From CAZMXI01 sp964570205 (lineage in GTDB: Bacteria > Planctomycetota > Phycisphaerae > Tepidisphaerales > Tepidisphaeraceae), in the NCBI GenBank assembly GCA_964570205.1, contig CAZMXI010000077.1, positions 1 to 22,004 on the forward strand: a DNA stretch of 22,004 bases, in the 5' to 3' direction. The position numbers and the translations under genes are program-made. Position 1 is the first letter of the stretch, and each line of letters opens with the position of its first letter. Shown here piece by piece: positions 6,482-14,916 of this stretch. The notes under the pieces were generated by a model, which did not search any database, was not told the origin of the DNA, and saw only the letters and a program-made list of their open reading frames with translations.

Positions 6482-7912
6482 TCAGGCGGTGGCGGCGCCA
6501 TCGCGGAGGGCGAGGCGTCGGGCGAGGACCACGCCGCTTTGCAGGGCGCCTTCCATGGTTCCGGCGTGGCTGAAGGACATGTGCTCGCCGGCGAGGTGGA
6601 TTTGCGGGTGGATTTCGCGGCAGATCGGGCCGTATCGCACCGTTTGCATGGGCGCGGGGAAGGAAGCGCCACCGAGGGTCCAGCGGTCGGCAACCCAGTC
6701 GATGTAGCGCATCCGCAGCGGGCCGGCCGACAGGGCGCGGATATGGGTGAGATTCTGGCGGTATCGGGCCGTCTGTTCCTCAAGCCGATAGGCGCGGACC
6801 GCCTCGGCCGCACGGCCGGCGGAATAGGCGACGAGGATGGATGGGTCGCGGCTTGCAGGGGTGGCCTCCCAGGTGGCGCTGAGGTCGCCGGTGGTGATGG
6901 CGCGCATGTTCCCCCCGCCGCTGACGACGGCGAGGTACTTGACGGCCTGGCCCATCTGCATGGCCAGGTCGTTGGGGAGGTTCGGGTAGATTTGAATCTT
7001 CTCCCAGACCGTAGGCGGGACAGCGAGGACAACATCATCCGCCTCGTAGGCCCGTCCATCGGCCGTGCTGACATGCACCACGCCGTTGTTGGACTGAATC
7101 GCGACGACCGGTGCCCGTAGCTGAATGCGGGCCATGCCGATCGACCGAGCCAGTTCATCGGCAAGCTGACGGTTTCCGCCTTTGCAGCGAAGCGCGCCAT
7201 CCTGCATGCGAACGCGTTCCGGGCCAGCGGCCTTAACACGGGCCAATAGCGCCAGGAGGCTGGCCGAGGAGGCCGGCACGCCCATCTGGGCCTCGATGTC
7301 GGCCGTGATGATGCGCCGGGTTTCGGCCGAGGAACGAAGCGAGGCCACCCACCCTGCCACGGTGCGGCGATCGAGTTTCTCGGCGTCCGGGGTATCCCAT
7401 GGCGCGGCGGTGACAACGGAGGCGGCATCCTGCGCCAGCGCCGCATACGCCGAGCGGATCTCGCTCCACACCGCGTGCGCCGCGGAGGGATCAAGGGGTT
7501 TGCCATCGACGATGATCTCGCTGTCGGCCGGTCCGGGCAGTGCCGGATCGAGGGTCAGGCCGAAGCGGCGGGCGTAGGCGGTCCACAGGGCATGGTTGGG
7601 CGAGACAAACTCACCGCCGGCCTCGACGACAGTGCCGGGCAGGACATCGGTGAGGCTGAGGACGCGCCCGCCGACGCGGCCGCGGGCCTCGAAGAGGTTG
7701 ACGGCATAGCCGGCGGCCTTCAGTTCATGGCCGCAGGCCAACCCGGCAAGGCCAGCGCCGACGATGATGATGCGCTTGTTCACGCCGCCGCGGCCGGCGG
7801 TGGGCGAGAAGAGACGTTCCATCGGGGCACAGCCGGCCAGGGCCCCGGCCGCCAGTCCCACAGTTCTGACCAGGGCACGCCTGCTCACCCAGCTTCGATC
7901 GACCCGCGCCAT
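6482..7912 (-). CDS. flavin-dependent amine oxidase, Tat-exported lipoprotein-like
   Basis: 476 residues from 7912. This start is chosen because AAGGAG stands five bases upstream and an export signal follows; the longer frame to 7993 has no such site. The N-terminus has a twin-arginine-like motif (SRRALV), a hydrophobic stretch and a lipobox-like LAGC (C28), suggesting export and lipid anchoring. FAD binding is shown by RIIIVGAGLAGLACG (GxGxxG at 52-57), E75 closing the second strand, and GRVGGRV (78-84). The C-terminal flavin motif is LAGEHMSFSHAGTMEGALQSG. This matches the monoamine-oxidase-like superfamily, which oxidises amines or carotenoid-like substrates; the substrate cannot be told. 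On the minus strand TTGACA (plus 7963-7968) is a possible -35, followed by an inverted repeat CGGGT/ACCCG, but no good -10 is seen. Confidence 0.88.
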   Translation of the reverse strand: MARVDRSWVSRRALVRTVGLAAGALAGCAPMERLFSPTAGRGGVNKRIIIVGAGLAGLACGHELKAAGYAVNLFEARGRVGGRVLSLTDVLPGTVVEAGGEFVSPNHALWTAYARRFGLTLDPALPGPADSEIIVDGKPLDPSAAHAVWSEIRSAYAALAQDAASVVTAAPWDTPDAEKLDRRTVAGWVASLRSSAETRRIITADIEAQMGVPASSASLLALLARVKAAGPERVRMQDGALRCKGGNRQLADELARSIGMARIQLRAPVVAIQSNNGVVHVSTADGRAYEADDVVLAVPPTVWEKIQIYPNLPNDLAMQMGQAVKYLAVVSGGGNMRAITTGDLSATWEATPASRDPSILVAYSAGRAAEAVRAYRLEEQTARYRQNLTHIRALSAGPLRMRYIDWVADRWTLGGASFPAPMQTVRYGPICREIHPQIHLAGEHMSFSHAGTMEGALQSGVVLARRLALRDGAATA

Positions 7913-7977
7913 GACCGCTCCTTGTGGTTCGTTGCGGGTAGCGCACCCGATCCCGGGCAACCTGTCAAGGCGCAAAG

Positions 7978-8010
7978 CCGGACCCGGCGCCACGCGTGCG
8001 CCGGGTCCGG
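7978..8010 (-). terminator. strong terminator hairpin after the transporter gene
   Basis: There is a perfect 13-bp stem, CCGGACCCGGCGC with GCGCCGGGTCCGG, around a seven-base loop. It begins 40 bases downstream of the transporter stop codon and lies before the amine oxidase gene. The following minus-strand bases have only a short T run (CTTTG), so it is a strong hairpin without a classic U tract. It argues that the two minus-strand genes are separate transcription units. Confidence 0.7.
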
Positions 8011-8050
8011 TGTTTCCGAGTGGATTTGGATTGAACGCTGCAGAGCACGC

Positions 8051-9415
8051 TCAATGCCCCGCGCCGACCTCGGCGGCGTGCGCGTCGGAGGTTTCGGCGG
8101 TCTTGCCGTCATCCTTGAAGAAGATGAGGAAGAAGGCTGCGACCGCGGCGGCCAAGATGCAAGGCACGAGCCAAATCGCCGTCCAATTCGTCAATTCGTT
8201 GGCCTGACGCGCCATCTGTGCGGCCTGCTCGATGATGGGTTGAGCAATCTCGGGCGCCTTCCCGGCCGCGTCAGCCATCAACTTCGCCGCCTGGGTCCGC
8301 AGGTCGTTGGCGTCCTGGGGCATATATGCTTTTACGACCTGGCCTATGACCAGTGTTCCTATCACCATGCCCAAGCCCTGCGTGATCAGCACAAGCAGGC
8401 CCTGCGCCTGGCCTCGAATCTCCTTGGGCGCTTTCTTGTCGGCGTAGATGAATCCGGTGACGAAGAAGAAATCGTAGCAGATGCCATGGAGCAGAATGCC
8501 GACGACAACCATCCAGAGCACTTCATTTCCGGCAGCCGCCGAGAACAAACCATAGCGGACGACCCAAGCCAACATGCCCATCAGGAGCATCCACTTCACG
8601 CCAAGGAACGCGAAGAACAGCGGCATCACGACCATAAAGACGACTTCGGCGACCTGTCCGAACGACATCGTTGTCGTGGGGCGACTGAAGCCAACATCGC
8701 CGACGTAGACGTTGGCATAGCTGAAATATGCCGCCAATGGGATGCAGGTCAGGAACGAAGCGATCACGAATACCGCGAAAGATTTCTGCTTCATCAGCGC
8801 GAGTGCGTCCAAACCCAGGATCTGGCGCACGGATGCCTTCTGCCCCTTGGCCGGCGGCGGCGTATGCGGCAGATAGAAGCTGAACACGCCAAGAGCCACG
8901 GCGGCGCCCGCGGTCACATAGAACTGCGTCACGGTCTTGTCGCCGATCAGGCCCGTGACCCAGTTGGCCGCAATCCATCCCAACGTGCCGAAGACGCGAA
9001 TAAGTGGAAACTGCTTTGCCTGGTTGGTCAGATTGTGGAAGGCCAGGGTATTGGTCAGGCCGAGCGTTGGCATGTAACAGAGCATGTGCACCAGCAACAG
9101 GGCAATGAACCACCACTTGAGCTCTGCCGCGGTGCCGTTGGTCGCTGCGATAGCACCGACCCCAAGCATTGCGCCCGCGCCCAGGAAGTTCATGGTCGCC
9201 AGCACGCGCTCAGTCGCGAAGAATCGATCGGCAATCATGCCGAGGAAGAACGGCGATACGATTGCGGCGATGGGCCCCACGGTATAGGCCAGGTAGATCA
9301 CATCGCCCATGCCATTGGCCGCCATGAAGCCACCCAGGCTCACGCCCCATGTGCCCCAGATGAAGAACTCCAAGAACATCATGATGCTGAGCTTGATGAA
9401 CACGGCTTGTTTCAT
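8051..9415 (-). CDS. MFS transporter, nucleoside:H+ symporter (NupG/XapB-like) family
   Basis: 454 residues with about twelve hydrophobic segments. The N-terminus (MKQAVFIKLSIMMFLEFF then IWGTWGVSLGGFM) follows the NupG/XapB pattern of a first helix rich in F and W with a WGxW motif. The conserved loop after helix 2 is seen as GMIADRFFATERVLA, and a later loop as IRVFGTLGWIAANW. NupG-type proteins import nucleosides with protons across the inner membrane; planctomycete members are common but their substrates are inferred. Between the last two helices lies an unusually long hydrophilic stretch (about residues 365-415, alanine- and glutamine-rich). A GTGAGG-like ribosome binding site precedes the start. 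The gene is divergent from the nucleotidyltransferase gene. Confidence 0.85.
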   Translation of the reverse strand: MKQAVFIKLSIMMFLEFFIWGTWGVSLGGFMAANGMGDVIYLAYTVGPIAAIVSPFFLGMIADRFFATERVLATMNFLGAGAMLGVGAIAATNGTAAELKWWFIALLLVHMLCYMPTLGLTNTLAFHNLTNQAKQFPLIRVFGTLGWIAANWVTGLIGDKTVTQFYVTAGAAVALGVFSFYLPHTPPPAKGQKASVRQILGLDALALMKQKSFAVFVIASFLTCIPLAAYFSYANVYVGDVGFSRPTTTMSFGQVAEVVFMVVMPLFFAFLGVKWMLLMGMLAWVVRYGLFSAAAGNEVLWMVVVGILLHGICYDFFFVTGFIYADKKAPKEIRGQAQGLLVLITQGLGMVIGTLVIGQVVKAYMPQDANDLRTQAAKLMADAAGKAPEIAQPIIEQAAQMARQANELTNWTAIWLVPCILAAAVAAFFLIFFKDDGKTAETSDAHAAEVGAGH

Positions 9416-9596
9416 GTTGCCTCACTCCTAACACCGTCGGCAGATAAGCCCGGCAGTCGAGATGGCTGCTCGTATGGGCATTAGCGTACAGATCATCATC
9501 AACTCTTCAACTTCGCGGCGGTTGTGCGACACGGCTCGCCAAGGTGTGGAGCGCGATGACGGCGACTTGCGGGCAAGGGGGGGTTGCCTATGCTTA

Positions 9597-9618
9597 GCGC
9601 TTCGCTCAGGAGAAGCGC
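9597..9618 (+). promoter_or_regulatory. hairpin carrying the galU-like ribosome binding site in its loop
   Basis: A perfect 7-bp inverted repeat, GCGCTTC (9597-9603) and GAAGCGC (9612-9618), encloses an eight-base loop. The Shine-Dalgarno AGGAG (9608-9612) sits in the loop and at its edge, and the start codon is at 9623. The arrangement could present or restrain the ribosome binding site. Confidence 0.45.
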
Positions 9619-9622
9619 CCTT

Positions 9623-10579
9623 ATGGCCAGAGTCCGCAAAGCCGTCATCACCGCCGCGGGTCGCGGCACGCGCCAGTATCCCGCGTCGCAGGCCGTGCAG
9701 AAGGAGATGTTTCCGCTGGTCGATCGCGACGGGCTGACCAAGCCGGTCATCCAGATCATCGGTGAGGAGGCAATCGAGTCGGGCATCGAGGAGATCTGCA
9801 TCATCACGCAGCCCGGTGAGGAGAAATACTACCGCGAGTACTTCCGGCGCCTCGACGATGACATGCTGCGGACGTTCCGCGGCAAGGACTGGGCGATCCA
9901 GGAATCCGAGAAGCTTGCGGTTTTTGGCGAGCGTCTTCGCTTCGCGGAGCAGCACACGCCCGAGGGCTTCGGGCACGCCGTCTACCAGGCGAGAGAATTC
10001 GTCGGCGATGATGCGTTCCTGCTCATGCTTGGCGACCACATCTACGTCTCCGATGTCAAGGACCGCTGCGCGCGGCAGTTGATCAGGGTGTATGAGCAGC
10101 ACATGCTGGACACCGTCACCGGCGTCAAGCCGACGGTCGAGAGGTTGCTGCACCTTTTCGGGACGATCAAGGGCACGCCCATCGAGCCCGGCCAGGGCAT
10201 CTACAGGGCCGATCTGATCATCGAGAAGCCCTCCATTGAGATTGCCCGCGAGCGAATGACCACGCCGGGGCTGCCGGCGGGCAACTACCTGGCCCATTTC
10301 GGCATGCACGTCTTCTCGCCGCGCATCTTCGATTCGCTGGAATACCTCATCAAGAACAACATCCGCGAGAAGAACGAATTTCAGCTCACGGCCGCGCAGG
10401 AGCATCTTCGGCAGAACATCGACAAGTACTGGGTGGTCTGTGTCCAGGGCCAACGCTATGACACCGGCATTCCGTACGGGCTGATGGAAACACAGCTCGC
10501 ACTGGCGCTTAACGGCATCCACCGCGCGGACATCTGTGAGGCGATTGCTCGGATTCTCGCCACGCAGGTGAAGAACTGA
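9623..10579 (+). CDS. galU: UTP-glucose-1-phosphate uridylyltransferase-like nucleotidyltransferase
   Basis: 318 residues from 9623, chosen because the family starts just before the ITAAG strand and AGGAG lies ten bases upstream. The nucleotide-binding signature is AAGRGTR (11-17), followed by KEMFPLVD (27-34), GFGHAV and LGDHIYV, the order seen in bacterial GalU enzymes. GalU makes UDP-glucose from UTP and glucose-1-phosphate in the cytoplasm, feeding polysaccharide and glycolipid synthesis. The C-terminal half is divergent: the usual GGEIQLTDA is here NEFQLTAAQ, so the sugar specificity is less certain than the reaction class. It is divergent from the transporter gene and followed by a possible terminator. 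Confidence 0.8.
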   Translation: MARVRKAVITAAGRGTRQYPASQAVQKEMFPLVDRDGLTKPVIQIIGEEAIESGIEEICIITQPGEEKYYREYFRRLDDDMLRTFRGKDWAIQESEKLAVFGERLRFAEQHTPEGFGHAVYQAREFVGDDAFLLMLGDHIYVSDVKDRCARQLIRVYEQHMLDTVTGVKPTVERLLHLFGTIKGTPIEPGQGIYRADLIIEKPSIEIARERMTTPGLPAGNYLAHFGMHVFSPRIFDSLEYLIKNNIREKNEFQLTAAQEHLRQNIDKYWVVCVQGQRYDTGIPYGLMETQLALALNGIHRADICEAIARILATQVKN

Positions 10580-10594
10580 GCCCTCCACACGCCA

Positions 10595-10635
10595 CGGCCG
10601 ATTCTTACCGGCCAGATCGGCGGACCAATCGGCCG
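10595..10635 (+). terminator. stem-loop after the galU-like gene
   Basis: A perfect 9-bp inverted repeat, CGGCCGATT (10595-10603) and AATCGGCCG (10627-10635), starts 16 bases after the stop codon, with a 23-base loop that can fold further. There is no T run behind it. It could act in termination or transcript protection. Confidence 0.4.
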
Positions 10636-10781
10636 AGCCCGCCCGTCGTGCCAGGACGGCAATGAGGGTAAATCCGCTTTTCCCACGAACCGCCCGGCAA
10701 AGCCTTCCGTAATAGCCCCAGAGGAGTGGAAGCCGCATCCATCACAATGGCCAATCCGGCGGCATAACAGGAGTCGTGTCT

Positions 10782-11498
10782 ATGCAGTTGCACGCTTCAG
10801 CTCGGACGGGCGATTCACCTCTGGTCAGTCTCCTGCGGGACCCGGCGGTTGAGCCCCATCGAATTCAGGTTCCTGCGAAGGCGGTCGTCTACCAGCCGAA
10901 CGACCCGGCGAGGAACCTGTATTTCATTCACGAGGGGCAGGTAAGGACGTATCAGGTCGCCTCGAGCGGATCGCGGCGGCTCGTGGAAATCCTCGGCGCG
11001 GATCATTGGTGCGGCGGGGCAGCGCTCGCCAGGCTCGCCACCTATGGCGAAGCCGCCGAAGCGATCGTCACCTCCACGATTTCCATTGTCTCTGTCGAGC
11101 GACTGTTTGAGTTGCTACCCCACAAACCGGCGACGGCAATCGAACTGATCAAGCAGCTTGCTCTCAAGCTCACCACTTTCCGCGAGGATGCGGCCGGGCT
11201 CGTCTTTGAGGACTGCAACCACCGCCTGATCAGGACCCTGGTCGACCTCAGTGATTCGCCAGCGGCCAGCCCGCTGCCGGACGGCGTCGTCGTGCGGATT
11301 ACCCACCAGCAGCTTGCCCAGAAGGTAGGTGTAGCGCGCGAGACCGTCAGCCTGGCACTGGCGCAGCTTCGCCGCCGCAACCTCCTGCGCACCGGCCGCA
11401 ACCAGCTCATCTTCAGCCCGCAGACCTTGCGGAACTGGAACAAGGACAAGCATGAGGGCCATGGTCGCACCAAGGCCGACACGGCCGCCGTCGGCTAG
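10782..11498 (+). CDS. Crp/Fnr-family transcriptional regulator
   Basis: 238 residues. The ATG at 10782 has AGGAG eight bases upstream; a GTG at 10776 is possible but too close to that site. Residues about 25-125 form a cyclic-nucleotide-binding-type beta roll (AVVYQPNDPARNLYFIHEGQ, VRTYQV). Residues 172-210 form a winged helix-turn-helix (ITHQQLAQKVGVARETVSLA). The phosphate-binding cassette of cAMP binders (FGExxxxxxRxA) is not present; the matching stretch is HWCGGAALARLATYGEAAEA. No N-terminal cysteine cluster is present either, so neither cAMP nor an FNR-type Fe-S cluster is indicated. The effector is unknown. It could regulate the beta-helix gene 330 bases downstream, or act elsewhere. 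Confidence 0.85.
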   Translation: MQLHASARTGDSPLVSLLRDPAVEPHRIQVPAKAVVYQPNDPARNLYFIHEGQVRTYQVASSGSRRLVEILGADHWCGGAALARLATYGEAAEAIVTSTISIVSVERLFELLPHKPATAIELIKQLALKLTTFREDAAGLVFEDCNHRLIRTLVDLSDSPAASPLPDGVVVRITHQQLAQKVGVARETVSLALAQLRRRNLLRTGRNQLIFSPQTLRNWNKDKHEGHGRTKADTAAVG

Positions 11499-11828
11499 TT
11501 CTTCACAGCCGGTCGCCACGACCACAGATCAGCCGGGGGAGCGTGCGGGGAGGCGCGGGCGCCACGGAATCGATGCCGGGGGATTGCCCTTGTCGCATCG
11601 CGCGGATGAACCGTTCGGGCCAACGGTCTACGGGAACCGGCCGGTCCTCGATGAGGTCCGCCCTGGCTTCCCGGACGCCGGCGCGAAGACCTCATTCGAG
11701 CCGTCATCAGGGAATCGGGACCGTTTTCGACGGAATGGTGATCCATATCTGACGCGGCACTGGCCCTTCGACAACGCCGAAACAATCAAGCAGTAACTGG
11801 CTTGGGAAGCATGACCTCGGAGGTCCTG
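11499..11828 (+). other. intergenic region with a long stem-loop and an FNR-like box
   Basis: No gene is supported. A stem-loop forms between TCGATGAGGTC (11648-11658) and GACCTCATTCGA (11688-11699): 11 bp with one bulged T. At 11738-11751 the sequence GTGATccatATCTG resembles the FNR box TTGAT-N4-ATCAA (seven of ten defined bases). The ribosome binding site of the next gene, GGAGG, is at 11819-11823. Confidence 0.4.
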
Positions 11829-13448
11829 ATGACTCGAAACACGGCGTGCATTCTGGTGCTTGCCTTCGTTCGGATTGCGGCGGCCGATCCACCCACAGAC
11901 AATCCCACCGCGAGCTACAAGCTTGCGTGGACCGGTCACATTCGCTGGAACCAGGCCGTCAATATCGACGACTTCGCCGGGTCAAGCCTGGAACAGCGGC
12001 TTGAGAAGGCCCAGACGGCTCTGGCCGCAAAGGGAGGCGGCGTGGTCTTTTTCCCGGCCGGTGAGTACCGATTCAGCCAGTCGATCCGCCTGCACAATGG
12101 CGTCGTTCTGCGCGGCGCTGATCCGGGGCCGGTAATCGACGCCCGCCAGGATGGCTATGCGCCCGCCACGCGCTTCGAGTTTCCGAAATTCGAACCGAAG
12201 CTCGAAGGCGAGGGCACGCCGAAGGAGACCGCGTTCAAGCGGATTGAGCTGGCCAATCCGGCCACGGCCAGCAACTGCGGTCTGGTCAACATCAGCATCA
12301 ACCGCGGGCATATTCTGATGGCCGAGGCGACGGAGCACGTCTGCGGCAGGAACCGCATCGTCTACGGGTGCGTTCTGCGGAACGCCGCGATCATCGATGA
12401 GCGAGTGCCTGATCTGGCCGCCGGCCAGAAGCCCTGGCAGCGCTACACCAAGTGGCATCAGGCCGCCGTCCAGGTCTTCTCGGCCGAAAATGCGCTGGTG
12501 GCCAACTGTCGGTTTCCGGAATCGACGGACAGTTTCAACATGCCCGGATACGTGGTGCTCGGCCGCGGGAAAAGCGCCGGCCCGGTCGAGATCAAGGATG
12601 GCGTGATGTTTGACTACGACAACCGTGCTGCCATCGCCGTCAACCCCTTCTCACTGGGAGGAGGAGGCGGGCAGGACCCCAAGGGCGATCCGGAGACCAT
12701 TCCCTGGGGCTTTCGAAAAGGGACTGTCATCCGCGACAACTACATCTACGCCACGGGCCGCACCGCCATCGAATTCACCGGCGATGGCACGGTCGCCTCG
12801 TTCAACGTCATCCGGTTCAAACCCAATGTCATGCGCCAGACCAACACCGGCGTGAACCTGACCGCCGGTTCAAGCACGAACGACAATCGGGCCATGACGA
12901 TCCGCGGATGGCGATACACCGTCGAGGGCAACGACTACGAGGTCTATCGCAACCGCTGCGCTGACGGCGTGTACTACATCAACGACGGCGAGGGCCTCAT
13001 GCACGAGGGGCACGCCAATTGCACGATCAGGGACAGCCGCATCCTTCGCAACAAGGGCAATGCCTACCTGAGCATCTTCCTGACTGCCGGCATCGACGGT
13101 CTGCTGGTCGAAGGCAACGACATCCGCCCCCATGGCCCGGGAACGGATACAAAGATCGCGAGCATCTTCGTGGTTGCCGACCGCCACGCGGACCGCCACT
13201 ACTGCCGGAATGTCCGCATCGTCGGCAACACGACCGCGGGCAGCGGGATCTCCATCGCCGGCGCACCCGGCGAGAACAATGTGGTCCAAGGCAATCGCCA
13301 TGTCGGCGACAAGGAGGGCGTCATCAGCAACGGGGCCGACGCCAGGCTGGAGGACAACACCGGCTATCGGATCCAGGTCCCAACGATCAACAAGCCGCTG
13401 GCCGACCCCAACCGGCCAACCGCCCGTTACAGGCTGCCGGCAGAATAG
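11829..13448 (+). CDS. secreted right-handed beta-helix protein (pectate-lyase-like)
   Basis: 539 residues from 11829, with GGAGG five bases upstream and a signal peptide ending near RIAAA (MTRNTACILVLAFVRIAAA). The N-terminal part carries the pattern typical of Pectate_lyase_3/GH28-like beta-helices: SLEQRLEKAQTALAAKGGG, then VVFFPAGEYRFSQSIRLHNG and VVLRGADPG. Repeated coils follow (GLVNISINRG, ALVANCRF, TVIRDNYIYATGRTAIEF, CTIRDSRILRNKGNAYL, LLVEGNDIRPHG, VVQGNRHV). It probably binds or cleaves an acidic or neutral polysaccharide outside the cell. A catalytic residue set cannot be assigned from sequence alone. Its stop is four bases from the stop of the convergent next gene. Confidence 0.8.
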   Translation: MTRNTACILVLAFVRIAAADPPTDNPTASYKLAWTGHIRWNQAVNIDDFAGSSLEQRLEKAQTALAAKGGGVVFFPAGEYRFSQSIRLHNGVVLRGADPGPVIDARQDGYAPATRFEFPKFEPKLEGEGTPKETAFKRIELANPATASNCGLVNISINRGHILMAEATEHVCGRNRIVYGCVLRNAAIIDERVPDLAAGQKPWQRYTKWHQAAVQVFSAENALVANCRFPESTDSFNMPGYVVLGRGKSAGPVEIKDGVMFDYDNRAAIAVNPFSLGGGGGQDPKGDPETIPWGFRKGTVIRDNYIYATGRTAIEFTGDGTVASFNVIRFKPNVMRQTNTGVNLTAGSSTNDNRAMTIRGWRYTVEGNDYEVYRNRCADGVYYINDGEGLMHEGHANCTIRDSRILRNKGNAYLSIFLTAGIDGLLVEGNDIRPHGPGTDTKIASIFVVADRHADRHYCRNVRIVGNTTAGSGISIAGAPGENNVVQGNRHVGDKEGVISNGADARLEDNTGYRIQVPTINKPLADPNRPTARYRLPAE

Positions 13449-13452
13449 CCAA

Positions 13453-14679
13453 TCAAGGCGCATCCGACGCCGCTTTCGGGGCGTCGGCCGCCCAAATCGC
13501 ACGGATCGCCTCTTCCTGGTTAAAGCCGTCCGGGACGGCGGGGCCGGGCGTGTTGGCGTAGTACCACCACTTTCCGTTGACGGGCGTATGGACCACGCGG
13601 CTGCCGGGCATCTGCAGCCAGCCGTTCGGATCGGTTCGCCGCACCCAGTCCCACGCATACCGCAGCCATTCGTTGCGGTATTGCTCGCTCTGATGGGCAA
13701 ACCACGACATCTCGTCATAGCCCCAGACCCAGCACCCGCCCACTCCGGCTTGCCCGGGCTTGTCGCTCGAACCCCAGTTATCCACTTCAACCAGGTACGG
13801 CAGGTGCTCGCAGGTCCACCCGCTGGGCGTCTGGCCACCGCGGCTTCGGCCGTAGAAACTGTCGGTGAAGCCGACCTTCAGAATGCCCTTTTGCGGCTGC
13901 TCGGGCACTTCCATGATGCGCAGGGGGAAGGAATGGAAATCTAACAACAGTTTCCCGTCCCGCACCAGTCCCCCACCCGGCACGTGCCCATCGCACAGAA
14001 CCATGTTCCGTCGCGCGTGCTTCGCGGCATAGGCTCGCACGAGGGCGAACACCTGCGCCCAGTGATCCAGGTTTCGATCGTTGCCGTTCATGATCTCCAC
14101 CTGGCCGAAGTGCAACGCCTCAATACCCACATCGATGTACGACGCAGCGACAAAGTAGAACCACAGCCTGGTTTCCGGCCGGCTGATGTCCGGCACGGAT
14201 GCATCCCGGCCCCACTGGTTCCGGCCGCGCCCGCTGGGATAGATCATGTCGGCATAGCGGAAATTGCGCTTCTCGACTGGCAGTTTCAGCGCCTCCAACG
14301 CCCACGCGGGCACCACGATGCGTTCCACCTGGCTGGTGACAATCTCAAAAATGCACCCCTGGAGGATCATCTCCGGGTCGGCGGCATGGATCTTCGGGGC
14401 GTTCTTCCTGGCCAGTTCCAAGTTCTTTGGCAGGTTGCCCTCGCCGCCCCAAAGATAGAGCGTCCGGCCGGCGAACTTCGCGCCGGCGCTTTTGAGCATG
14501 CGGATGTTGTCATCCAGATTGCCCTTGCCGGTCAGAAGATCCTGCATGGTGATCGACCGGGACAGGTAGTTCTCAAGAACCTGGCGAGAGATGATGCCGT
14601 CGAACTGGTAATCCCGCGCTGAGGCGAATCGTGCAACGAGCAACACCAGACACAATCCCGTGACGGTTGCCTTGACCAT
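13453..14679 (-). CDS. secreted protein of unknown family, possibly TIM-barrel glycosidase-like
   Basis: 408 residues from 14679, where a signal peptide (MVKATVTGLCLVLLVARFASA) begins; the frame extends upstream to 14742 without signals, and no clear Shine-Dalgarno sequence is seen at either start. The mature part opens with DYQFDGIISRQVLENYLSRS. It has alternating hydrophobic strands and helices suggestive of an alpha/beta barrel (AGRTLYLWGGEGN, PEMILQGCIFEIVTSQVE, VGIEALHFGQVEIMNG, NMVLCDGHVPGG, LLLDFHSFPLRI, GGCWVWGYDEMSWFAHQ). Acidic pairs such as QVEI and YDE sit where barrel glycosidases keep catalytic acids. I do not recognise the family. Its neighbours (beta-helix, LEPR-XLL) suggest extracellular glycan work. 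Confidence 0.65.
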   Translation of the reverse strand: MVKATVTGLCLVLLVARFASARDYQFDGIISRQVLENYLSRSITMQDLLTGKGNLDDNIRMLKSAGAKFAGRTLYLWGGEGNLPKNLELARKNAPKIHAADPEMILQGCIFEIVTSQVERIVVPAWALEALKLPVEKRNFRYADMIYPSGRGRNQWGRDASVPDISRPETRLWFYFVAASYIDVGIEALHFGQVEIMNGNDRNLDHWAQVFALVRAYAAKHARRNMVLCDGHVPGGGLVRDGKLLLDFHSFPLRIMEVPEQPQKGILKVGFTDSFYGRSRGGQTPSGWTCEHLPYLVEVDNWGSSDKPGQAGVGGCWVWGYDEMSWFAHQSEQYRNEWLRYAWDWVRRTDPNGWLQMPGSRVVHTPVNGKWWYYANTPGPAVPDGFNQEEAIRAIWAADAPKAASDAP

Positions 14680-14834
14680 GTCTGGACCATACCGGACCCG
14701 GATGGCCGCCGCAACGCCCTCCGCCGCATGCCCGCATTCCAATCCATGGTGGCCGGGGAGGAAAGGACTCCGGGAATGACCTGGCCCGCCGCGGGTGTTT
14801 GCGGATTATCGCTTTTTTTACCGCCACAATCAGG

Positions 14835-14916
14835 TATATTGACTATAGAGCTGCGCGTCCATATTTGGGAAGTTCTTCGTGGGCCGGAGATGGATGGGCA
14901 CCCCTGCTTGTGGATG
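14835..14916 (+). promoter_or_regulatory. conserved promoter/leader block upstream of the giant LEPR-XLL gene
   Basis: A -10-like TATATT (14835-14840) lies in the context GTATATTG. It is followed by TCCAT (14858-14862), which can pair with ATGGA (14890-14894), then TGGATGGGCA (14891-14900), eight bases, and TGTGGATG (14909-14916). TGGATGGGCA occurs a second time at 14911-14920, a 10-base direct repeat with a 20-base period. The order and the N8 spacing match the block upstream of the gene at 993, while the stem bases differ in part. The start codon is 288 bases further on. Confidence 0.5.

Noticed and set aside
7475..9484. 669-codon plus-strand open frame opposite the amine oxidase and transporter
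   Set aside because: Antisense shadow: it crosses a strong terminator hairpin and two well-supported genes.
9428..10738. 436-codon minus-strand open frame opposite the galU-like gene
   Set aside because: Antisense shadow of a gene with intact nucleotidyltransferase motifs.
10640..10770. Possible cyclic-di-GMP-I riboswitch (GGCAA ... GGCAAAGCC) before the Crp/Fnr gene
   Set aside because: Only the GGCAAAGCC-like core resembles the class; the tetraloop, the receptor and the final pairing cannot be placed.
11452..11796. 114-codon plus-strand open frame after the Crp/Fnr gene
   Set aside because: It overlaps the end of the regulator gene in another frame, has no ribosome binding site or recognisable pattern, and crosses a long stem-loop.
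14839..14867. TTGACT-17-TATTTG promoter-like pair
   Set aside because: A decent match, but the shared GTATA-YTTG box just upstream is conserved between the two LEPR-XLL leaders and this pair is not.
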